Made by a program: the position numbers and the translations under genes
Source of the DNA: Alistipes sp.
GTDB taxonomy: Bacteria; Bacteroidota; Bacteroidia; Bacteroidales; Rikenellaceae
Reading direction: 5' to 3'
DNA length: 34,494 nucleotides
Assembly: GCA_017938765.1 (NCBI GenBank)
Contig: JAGBAX010000013.1
Coordinates: forward strand, 1 to 34,494
The notes under the pieces: generated by a model
What the model was told of the DNA's origin: nothing
Database searches by the model: none
What the model saw: the letters and a program-made list of their open reading frames with translations, nothing else
Part shown: piece by piece, positions 24,328-29,571 of the stretch
Position numbering within the stretch: the stretch's first letter is position 1
How the letters are laid out: each line of letters starts with the position of its first letter

Positions 24328-25238
24328 CCCCGCTCGTCTCGGTCTGTATGACCACCTATAACCACGAGAAGTATATCTCACAGGCTATTGAGAGTGTGCT
24401 GTGCCAGCGCACAACCTTTAGCTTTGAGGTCGTTATAGGCGAGGATTGCAGCACCGACAACACCCTTGCCATTTGCCGTCAGTACGAGGCACAACACCCC
24501 GATATTGTGCGTGTAGTAACCTCTGAACACAACATAGGTATGCACCGTAACTACCGCCGAACTATTGAGGCGTGTCGCGGTAAGTATATAGCTATGTGCG
24601 ACGGCGACGACTGGTTTTCGGACGAGAATAAACTGCAGATGCAGGTAGAGATGATAGAGAAGAGCTCTGCCGATATGTGCTATACCCGCTCTCTTCGTCG
24701 TGGCGAGGATGGTAGTAGTGCAATATACCCAGAGTGTAGCCTGCACACCACGCTGGATGATATGCTTGCACTCAACACCGCCGAGAACTGCACAACTCTT
24801 GCACTCAAAAGCAAGATTTTGCAGTATTATGGCGAGGTTAAGCCAGAGTCTAAGGGTTGGCTTACGGATGACCTGCCGATGTGGCTCTGGTTTGCCGCTA
24901 CGCAGAAGATAGTAGCCATAGACCGCGTAACGGCAGTCCACCGCGTGCTTGCCACAAGCGTGAGCCATAGCCATATGTGGGAAAAACAACTTGACTTCTG
25001 CTACTCACTTGACACTATAATGCTCTGGTTTGACGAGCATTATAACAATAATAAACTCAACCACTTCCTCGCCAGCCGCCGCCAAAACCGCGCCCTCTGG
25101 CTGCTGTCCTATCACGGGCCAATATCAAAATACCTCAAACTCTGGTGGCACACCTGCCACGAACACCCACGACTGCTCCTTAACCTCGCCCCCTACGGTC
25201 TGCTCGCCAAAAAACTCCTCTGGCGTATGTGGCAGTAG
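24324..25238 (+). CDS. Family 2 glycosyltransferase
   Basis: The 304-residue protein starts with the GT-A fold typical of GT2: PLVSVCMTTYNHEKYISQAI (3-22), EDCSTDNT (40-47) and the metal/nucleotide DXD site in MCDGDDWF (91-98). A basic, hydrophobic C-terminal tail (about 250-304) may attach it to the membrane. Sugar donor and acceptor cannot be told. It overlaps the pcrA stop by four bases (ATGA), so it is read with a DNA helicase, an odd pairing; no other polysaccharide gene is nearby. A general envelope-sugar role is inferred from the family only. Confidence 0.9.
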   Translation: MTPLVSVCMTTYNHEKYISQAIESVLCQRTTFSFEVVIGEDCSTDNTLAICRQYEAQHPDIVRVVTSEHNIGMHRNYRRTIEACRGKYIAMCDGDDWFSDENKLQMQVEMIEKSSADMCYTRSLRRGEDGSSAIYPECSLHTTLDDMLALNTAENCTTLALKSKILQYYGEVKPESKGWLTDDLPMWLWFAATQKIVAIDRVTAVHRVLATSVSHSHMWEKQLDFCYSLDTIMLWFDEHYNNNKLNHFLASRRQNRALWLLSYHGPISKYLKLWWHTCHEHPRLLLNLAPYGLLAKKLLWRMWQ

Positions 25239-25257
25239 GCTACACAGTAGGCTGACG

Positions 25258-25479
25258 CGAACTGCCCGCTTTTTCGCGAAAAAGCAGGGCGTGCAAAAAG
25301 CTCTTGGCAAAACTCCGTTTTGCTTGTGTGCTGATGCGGATTTAGGATAGCCTTACGGCTATTACGACAAAAAATAGAGCCATTCACTTTCAAGCAAGCT
25401 TGAGTGAGGCTCTATTTTTCATCGTACTCTCTGCGAGAGTTTTCCTAAATCCGAATAAACACAGACAGACGGAGTCTGT
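25258..25479 (+). repeat. Multi-hairpin intergenic element, copy 2
   Basis: Order of parts: hairpin 25268-25285 (GCTTTTT, loop CGCG); 25307-25323 (GCAAAAC, loop TCC); outer arms CGGATTTAGGA (25337-25347) and TCCTAAATCCG (25443-25453), enclosing 25347-25362 (ATAGCC, loop TTAC), the central stem 25371-25381/25408-25418 with nested TCAAGC/GCTTGA, and 25426-25440 (ACTCTC, loop TGC); then 25465-25479 (ACAGAC, loop GGA). It lies in the 387-base gap between the GT2 gene and blaI. The A and T runs around the central stem could make it a terminator. Confidence 0.85.
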
Positions 25480-25489
25480 ACCGCTGAAA

Positions 25490-25517
25490 AGCTAATGGCT
25501 AATGGCCAACAGCTAAT
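25490..25517 (+). repeat. Heptamer array, four units (RGCYAAY)
   Basis: AGCTAAT, GGCTAAT, GGCCAAC and AGCTAAT stand in exact tandem, 10 bases after the last hairpin of copy 2. All differences between units are transitions. The same four-unit form occurs at 18119-18146 and 28548-28575. Confidence 0.7.
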
Positions 25518-25526
25518 GGTAATTTT

Positions 25527-25556
25527 CCTCTAACAACGTTAGAGGAATAATTTTTT
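25527..25556 (+). terminator. Perfect 8-bp hairpin with T-run upstream of the blaI operators
   Basis: CCTCTAAC (25527-25534) and GTTAGAGG (25538-25545) enclose AAC and are followed by AATAA and six T. It could end transcripts coming from the GT2 gene. The palindrome itself is also operator-like, so a regulatory use for blaI cannot be excluded. Confidence 0.55.
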
Positions 25557-25558
25557 AT

Positions 25559-25625
25559 CTAAAATTTTAGTAGAAAAAATTTGTTCATCTAAATTTTTAG
25601 TTATAACTTTGTACTAAACTTTTAG
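25559..25625. promoter_or_regulatory. Three BlaI-type operator dyads (CTAAANTTTTAG)
   Basis: CTAAAATTTTAG (25559-25570), CTAAATTTTTAG (25589-25600) and CTAAACTTTTAG (25614-25625) are near-identical 12-base dyads. They lie before, between and after the promoter boxes at 25580-25611; the third ends at the base before ATG 25626. This is what an autorepressed BlaI/MecI gene should show, with the dyad sequence differing from the staphylococcal TACAnnTGTA form. Binding is inferred. Confidence 0.75.
25580..25611 (+). promoter_or_regulatory. Promoter of the blaI-blaR operon
   Basis: TTTG (25580-25583), a 20-base spacer and TAACTTTG (25604-25611) match the consensus. Transcription should begin about 10 bases before ATG 25626, inside the third operator, so bound repressor would block it. 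Confidence 0.75.
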
Positions 25626-26015
25626 ATGAAAGACTTTATGAGCAAGGATTTACAGACACTTACACGCGGCGAGGAGGAGGTAATGCAGATTCTCTGGCAG
25701 CTGGGAGAGGCATCGGTGGCGCAGATTATTGAGCATATTCAGGAGCCCAAGCCAAAGTATACAACCGTAGCGACATTTATCAAGATATTGGAGAACAAGG
25801 GCTTTGTAGCACATAGGGCAGAGGGTCGCGGATTTTGTTACTACGCTGTTGTTAAGAGGGAGGAGTATGCCTCTGGGGTGGCAAAGAGTCTGCTAGATAG
25901 TTATTTTGGTGGCTCTCTTTCGCAGATGGTCTCTTTCTTTGGTAAGAAGGAGGATATCTCTGTTGCCGAGATGGATGAGATACTTGAGATTGTTGAACAG
26001 ATAAAGGGTAAGTAG
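25626..26015 (+). CDS. BlaI/MecI-family transcriptional repressor
   Basis: BlaI proteins are dimeric winged-helix repressors that are inactivated when the partner M56 peptidase cleaves them. The 129-residue protein shows the family core LTRGEEEVMQILWQLGEASV, then the recognition-helix region KPKYTTVATFIKILENKGFV and the wing EGRGFCYYAVVKREEY; the C-terminal helices (about 85-129) form the dimer part. ATG 25641 (MSKDLQTLTRG) is an alternative start five residues in; neither has a clear ribosome site. It ends one base before the M56 gene. Three dyads over its own promoter indicate autorepression. The signal need not be a beta-lactam. Confidence 0.92.
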   Translation: MKDFMSKDLQTLTRGEEEVMQILWQLGEASVAQIIEHIQEPKPKYTTVATFIKILENKGFVAHRAEGRGFCYYAVVKREEYASGVAKSLLDSYFGGSLSQMVSFFGKKEDISVAEMDEILEIVEQIKGK

Positions 26016-26016
26016 T

Positions 26017-27252
26017 ATGCGCCAAGTTGTTATATACCTTATTGAGGTTATTGTTTGTAGTGGCGTATTGGCAGCTCTCTACTCGCTACTGATTGAGCGC
26101 AAGGTGGACTACCTATTTGCTCGACTGTTTCTTCTCTTCTCAGTTGTTCTGTCAGCTGTAATACCTATTATAAATATACCCGTTTGGCAGGCAACGATAC
26201 TACCACAACAGACAGTGACGGCAGTCGTAGGGACTGGTGCCGAGGTTGTGCCGAGTGCTATGGAGGCGGTTTCGGGCTTCAATTTTGTGGCTCTATTGTG
26301 GGTTGTTTATGGCTTGGGTGTGGCGTTATGTGCGGGAAGTATTGTTCTTCAGTTTGTAAATGTTCTTCGCATACGAAGGGGTGGTAGTGTGACAACATTT
26401 GAGGGTATTAATATTGTCCGCTCACAGCAGAATATTGCCTCTTTTTCGCTCTTTAAGACGATATACATAGGTAACAACACCGCTGATAGTGATTTGCCGA
26501 CTATTGTGGCGCACGAGCGTAGCCATATTGTCCACAGACACTCTGTAGAGAGGGTTGTTATGGAGGTTTTCAAGGCTCTGCTTTGGTGGAACCCGTTTGT
26601 GTGGATTGCTTCGCGCCGTCTTGTTGAGGCTCACGAGTTTGAGGCTGATAGCGATGTTATAGGTAGTGGCTGTGATGCAAAACAGTATGTTACAACACTA
26701 TTAAAGCACCTATTTGGCTATAGTCCGGAGATAGCCAACGGTCTTCATAATTCATTAACTAAAAAACGACTAAAGATGATTCTTGAAAACAACAGTGGCA
26801 GATACGCTCTGCTACGCAAAGTGGCTGTTATTCCGGTATTGGGAGTTCTGTTTACTCTCTTCTCGCTCACAACAAAAGAGGCTGTGGCTCAAGATGTTCC
26901 GCAGAGTGATGTGGTACAAGAGAGTGTAGAGATTAACGATTACAAAGACTTCTATCGTTGGGTTGTAACTAATGTTCACTATCCCGCTGAGGCAAAAGAG
27001 CAGAATTTGTCAGGTACGGTAATAGCCTCACTGACAATAGATACAGAGGGCAATGTTAAGGATGTAAATATTGTAAAGTCCGATAGTGAACTCTTCACAA
27101 ATGAGGTGAAGCGAGTACTTGCCAAAGCTCCTGCGTGGAAGCCATTTGTCAAAGATGGCAAAAGTGTTGAAGTTAAGTATATGATGCCTGTAAACTTTGT
27201 CTTGGATGATGCAAAGAGCGAAGGAGTAGGCGGTGTGGTGGTAAAAAAATAG
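26017..27252 (+). CDS. BlaR1-like M56 membrane peptidase with C-terminal TonB domain
   Basis: The 411-residue protein has membrane helices at about 5-25, 35-55 and 88-115, then a cytoplasmic M56 zinc-peptidase part with HERSH (166-170, an HExxH form) and the third-ligand region EAHEFEAD (204-211). A further helix (about 269-286, VAVIPVLGVLFTLFSL) leads to the periplasm, where a TonB C-terminal-like domain (about 310-395: HYPAEAKEQNLSGTVIASLT, DGKSVEVKYMMPVNFVL) stands in place of the penicillin-binding sensor of BlaR1. It should sense an envelope signal and cleave BlaI. What it senses is unknown. It is 1 base after blaI and 4 bases before the aspartyl protease gene. Confidence 0.92.
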   Translation: MRQVVIYLIEVIVCSGVLAALYSLLIERKVDYLFARLFLLFSVVLSAVIPIINIPVWQATILPQQTVTAVVGTGAEVVPSAMEAVSGFNFVALLWVVYGLGVALCAGSIVLQFVNVLRIRRGGSVTTFEGINIVRSQQNIASFSLFKTIYIGNNTADSDLPTIVAHERSHIVHRHSVERVVMEVFKALLWWNPFVWIASRRLVEAHEFEADSDVIGSGCDAKQYVTTLLKHLFGYSPEIANGLHNSLTKKRLKMILENNSGRYALLRKVAVIPVLGVLFTLFSLTTKEAVAQDVPQSDVVQESVEINDYKDFYRWVVTNVHYPAEAKEQNLSGTVIASLTIDTEGNVKDVNIVKSDSELFTNEVKRVLAKAPAWKPFVKDGKSVEVKYMMPVNFVLDDAKSEGVGGVVVKK

Positions 27253-27256
27253 TGCT

Positions 27257-28198
27257 ATGAAAAACTTTATTCAACTCGTCGTAGCAATTCTCTTTGTGGC
27301 GACAGCCTGCTCAATTGCAAATCAGAAAACAGTGGCGCAGGTTGAGCCTAAACTGCCAGAGGGGGCTGTGGAGATGAGATATGAGCGCCATCTGCACTTT
27401 GATGTACTGCTGCGTGACTCAATACCCGCGCGGATGATTTTTGATTCGGGAAGTAGCAATCTGCTGTTGGACTCTACATTCTACACGACTACATTTGGCA
27501 AGAACAATAGTTTGCGCCGCGCAATGCTCTCAGGTGCGGGCGGTGGCTTTCAGCTAACAACGCTTGATGCAAGCCGCTGGAGCTATAGCATTGGCGAGCT
27601 GTCGCACACCGAGCCGATGGCTGTTGTTATGGATTTGCGAAAGATTGTGGGCGATGGTGTAGATGGTCTGTTTGGACTGCCATCTATGTTAGGCAAGCGC
27701 GTGGAGTTTAACTATGCTGTCGGCTATATGCGCATCCTAAAGCCAGAGGAGAAAATCACAGAGGATTTTACGGCCATCAAGTGTTCTTGGCTAAAGGATA
27801 AGGACCGTATTATTGTCCCTCTAACTGTCACATTTGCAGATGGGTATGCTCTTACAGGAAACTTCCTTGTGGATACGGGTATGCCCGATGCATTGGCTCT
27901 GGTTAGCGCAACAACTGCCCGCCTAAAGAGTGGCGGACACCTTGTGGGCGCGCAGAGCACAACCGTTGAGGTGGGAGGCGTTGGTGGCTCACGCACAGAG
28001 AGCTATGTGACAGCAAAACAGATTACTATCGGAGGTAAAACAGTGAATAGTGTCCGCATCTCCTGCTCGGAAAACAAGCAGGGAGCAATGACAGATAGTA
28101 GATTTGATGGCCTTGTCGGCAACGCCCTACTCGCGAACTTTGATGTTATCTTTGACTTTGAAAATTGGGTGATGTACCTCCGCCCAAACACAAGGTAA
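27257..28198 (+). CDS. Exported retropepsin-like aspartyl protease (probable lipoprotein)
   Basis: The 313-residue protein begins with a signal ending in a lipobox-like FVATAC, with C18 as possible lipid site. Two aspartyl-protease half-sites are seen: IFDSGSSNLLL (61-71, D63) and FLVDTGMPDAL (203-213, D206). Each lies in a repeated-fold half with an ILG-like later segment (VDGLFGLPSML and FDGLVGNALL), so it is a single-chain, two-domain enzyme of the PF13650/PF13975 kind. Place of action would be periplasm or cell surface. As the third gene of the blaI operon (4-base gap) it is probably under BlaI control, and may be the output of the system. Confidence 0.88.
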   Translation: MKNFIQLVVAILFVATACSIANQKTVAQVEPKLPEGAVEMRYERHLHFDVLLRDSIPARMIFDSGSSNLLLDSTFYTTTFGKNNSLRRAMLSGAGGGFQLTTLDASRWSYSIGELSHTEPMAVVMDLRKIVGDGVDGLFGLPSMLGKRVEFNYAVGYMRILKPEEKITEDFTAIKCSWLKDKDRIIVPLTVTFADGYALTGNFLVDTGMPDALALVSATTARLKSGGHLVGAQSTTVEVGGVGGSRTESYVTAKQITIGGKTVNSVRISCSENKQGAMTDSRFDGLVGNALLANFDVIFDFENWVMYLRPNTR

Positions 28199-28205
28199 AC
28201 TTGCG

Positions 28206-28398
28206 AGTACCGCGCCTTTTTGCAAAAAGGCGCCCCAAAAACTCTTGGAAAAACTGCGTTTTTCTTCTGTGCTGATGCGGATTTAGGATAGCTTTACAGC
28301 TATTACGATAAAAAAGAGAGATATGCTCTTGCTCAAGTAAACTTGGCAAGCAATCTCTCTTTTCTCTCGTACTCTCTCCGAGAGTTTCCCTAAATCCG
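28206..28398 (+). repeat. Multi-hairpin intergenic element, copy 3
   Basis: A perfect palindrome 28212-28233 (arms GCGCCTTTTTG and CAAAAAGGCGC) is followed by 28248-28264 (GAAAAAC, loop TGC). Outer arms CGGATTTAGG (28278-28287) and CCTAAATCCG (28389-28398) enclose 28288-28303 (ATAGCT, loop TTAC), the central stem 28312-28322/28353-28363, and 28371-28385 (ACTCTC, loop TCC). The last ACAGAC hairpin of copies 1 and 2 is lost here. It starts 8 bases after the aspartyl protease stop, within a 701-base gap to the next firm gene. Confidence 0.85.
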
Positions 28399-28429
28399 AG
28401 GAAACTCAAACAAACACAGTCTAAATAAA

Positions 28430-28492
28430 GAGTTTAAGGAAATTAGAGAATTTAGCGATAATATGCCTTAAACTCATTAAACTCATTAATTT
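28430..28492. repeat. Nonamer array in two facing halves
   Basis: Rightward units GAGTTTAAG, GAAATTAGA and GAATTTAGC (28430-28456) are followed, after GATAATATG, by leftward units CCTTAAACT, CATTAAACT and CATTAATTT (28466-28492). AGTTTAAGG (28431-28439) and CCTTAAACT (28466-28474) are exact inverses and can form a hairpin. The unit resembles GARRTTARK of 18164-18199. Confidence 0.55.
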
Positions 28493-28527
28493 CACTACTT
28501 TTAGCACTGCATTTTGTCGTCAAAACT

Positions 28528-28575
28528 GGGTCGGGTTGCCAAAGGCGAGCTAACGGCTAACGGCTAATAGCTAAT
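28528..28575 (+). repeat. Shared hairpin module, copy 2, with four-unit heptamer array
   Basis: The module starting GGGTCGGGTTGCC (28528) matches 18334-18366 with three transitions. It runs into four tandem heptamers AGCTAAC, GGCTAAC, GGCTAAT and AGCTAAT (28548-28575). The hairpin TTGCC-AAA-GGCGA is slightly weakened against copy 1. Confidence 0.65.
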
Positions 28576-28577
28576 GG

Positions 28578-28615
28578 TAAAAATTTGCAGTGCATAAGGC
28601 TCTGCAAATTTTTTA
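28578..28615. terminator. Bidirectional terminator hairpin
   Basis: AAAATTTGCAG (28580-28590) pairs perfectly with CTGCAAATTTT (28602-28612) around an 11-base loop, with five A before and six T in all after. It should work on both strands and probably ends the blaI-blaR-protease transcript. Confidence 0.7.
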
Positions 28616-28635
28616 CAAAAAAATGTCGTGTTTTC

Positions 28636-28666
28636 TTGCTAAAATGTAAAATATTCTTTACATTTG
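28636..28666 (+). promoter_or_regulatory. Promoter upstream of a 61-codon frame
   Basis: TTG (28636-28638), a 20-base spacer and TACATTTG (28659-28666) match the consensus. It predicts a transcript starting near 28672, about 16 bases before ATG 28688. Confidence 0.55.
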
Positions 28667-28687
28667 CAGTGTGAATGATAATCACAG

Positions 28688-28873
28688 ATGTTTGACAGAC
28701 TCTATTTTGCGAATACGGGGCGTGTAGATGCTGATGTGAAGAGGTGTTGGTCGCACTTTCCTGCCTCTTCGAATTTCTTAAAAGTGCTGTGTGCAATATA
28801 TAAAGGTGAGTTATTTGGTAGTATACACGACCCGTTTTCGTTTTTTATTTGGGATTTGTCTAAAAAGTTGTAA
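28688..28873 (+). CDS. Possible small protein, 61 residues, unknown
   Basis: The frame ATG 28688 to TAA 28873 encodes MFDRLYFANTGRVDADVKRC, ending FFIWDLSKKL. I recognise no family and codon use is not clearly like the neighbours. Support comes from a consensus promoter just upstream and a terminator before that. Its stop overlaps the -7 box of the next gene. It could also be a leader transcript, a remnant, or chance. Confidence 0.35.
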   Translation: MFDRLYFANTGRVDADVKRCWSHFPASSNFLKVLCAIYKGELFGSIHDPFSFFIWDLSKKL

Positions 28874-28878
28874 TTTTG
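28848..28878 (+). promoter_or_regulatory. Promoter of the membrane protein/XRE operon
   Basis: TTTG (28848-28851), a 19-base spacer and TAATTTTG (28871-28878) match the consensus. The leader is about 18 bases. A TTG inside the -7 box (28876) is in frame with the gene but lies before the transcription start, so it cannot be the start codon. Confidence 0.7.
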
Positions 28879-28899
28879 TACAAACAAATCTCTAAAGTG

Positions 28900-29349
28900 A
28901 TGAAAAATAGAAGTTTTCTACTACCGCATATCTTTGGTAAAATCGGATGGTTTATTTTAGTGCCCTTTACTATTCTGGGTCTGTTTATTATGTTTACAGG
29001 CGGGGCAGAGGTGAGCTTGGGCAGATTCTTCTCGGCTACGGGAAACCATCGTGAGATAGAGTCTCAGATACTTAACAATGTTACCATTATCGGACTGCTT
29101 ATAGGGCTTATTTTTACATCTTGCTCTCGCGAGAAGTATGAGGATGAGATGATTTCGGCGCTACGCCTTGACTCGCTTTTACTGGCGCTCTATATCTCTG
29201 TTGTGGTGCTTATTGTGGCGGTACTCTGCCTCTATGGCAACAACTTCTACGAGTTTTTGATATACCAGATGTTCATCTTGCCTCTGATTTTTCTTGTCAC
29301 CTTCAGGATTAAGATGTGGCGATTAAATAGAGACAACGATGAAGAATAA
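28900..29349 (+). CDS. Small four-helix membrane protein paired with an XRE regulator
   Basis: I start the gene at ATG 28900 (MKNRSFLLPHIFGKIGWFIL), giving 149 residues. Four membrane helices are predicted at about 11-32, 62-79, 91-116 and 120-141, with a charged segment SREKYEDEM between helices 2 and 3 and a basic-acidic tail RIKMWRLNRDNDEE. The family has no name that I can give, but a short multi-helix protein followed by a roughly 68-residue XRE regulator is a common bacterial pair. The next gene starts inside its last codons (11-base overlap), so the two are translationally coupled. It may act as membrane partner or target of the regulator. Confidence 0.82.
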   Translation: MKNRSFLLPHIFGKIGWFILVPFTILGLFIMFTGGAEVSLGRFFSATGNHREIESQILNNVTIIGLLIGLIFTSCSREKYEDEMISALRLDSLLLALYISVVVLIVAVLCLYGNNFYEFLIYQMFILPLIFLVTFRIKMWRLNRDNDEE

Positions 29350-29545
29350 TATCCGCGTAGCGCGAGCTGAGCGCCGTATGACTCAGCAACAGCTTGCCGA
29401 TAGCATTGGCGTAAGTCGTCAGACGGTCAATGCTATTGAGAGTGGTCGTTTTGTTCCCAGTACCACGCTCGCTCTTCGCATTGCTCGCCTGTTTGATAAA
29501 CCTGTTGAGGCGATGTTTATGCTTGAGGAGTCCGATTTGATTTAA
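29339..29545 (+). CDS. XRE-family helix-turn-helix regulator (short form)
   Basis: The 68-residue protein is essentially one Cro/C1-type DNA-binding domain: MKNNIRVARAERRMTQQQLA (1-20), then DSIGVSRQTVNAIESGRFVP, where SRQTVNAIE is the recognition helix, and a short C-terminal helix ending in MFMLEESDLI. It matches the small free-standing XRE regulators often found beside a membrane protein gene. It overlaps that gene by 11 bases. Targets are unknown; its own operon is the natural first guess, although no clear operator dyad is visible at the promoter 28848-28878. Confidence 0.9.
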   Translation: MKNNIRVARAERRMTQQQLADSIGVSRQTVNAIESGRFVPSTTLALRIARLFDKPVEAMFMLEESDLI

Positions 29546-29571
29546 TTTAATCTTCCAAACACTTGCTGGAG

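Noticed and set aside
26017-27252. A beta-lactam resistance operon (blaR1-blaI with beta-lactamase)
   Set aside because: There is no penicillin-binding sensor domain in the M56 protein and no beta-lactamase gene nearby; the third gene is an aspartyl protease.
25258-28398. The repeat elements as a CRISPR array or an integron attC array
   Set aside because: The copies are far apart with genes between, there are no regular spacers, no cas or integrase gene, and the copies differ in sequence while keeping folds.
28669-28685. Fur-box-like dyad GTGAATGATAATCAC
   Set aside because: Only a partial match to the Fur consensus, and no iron gene is next to it.
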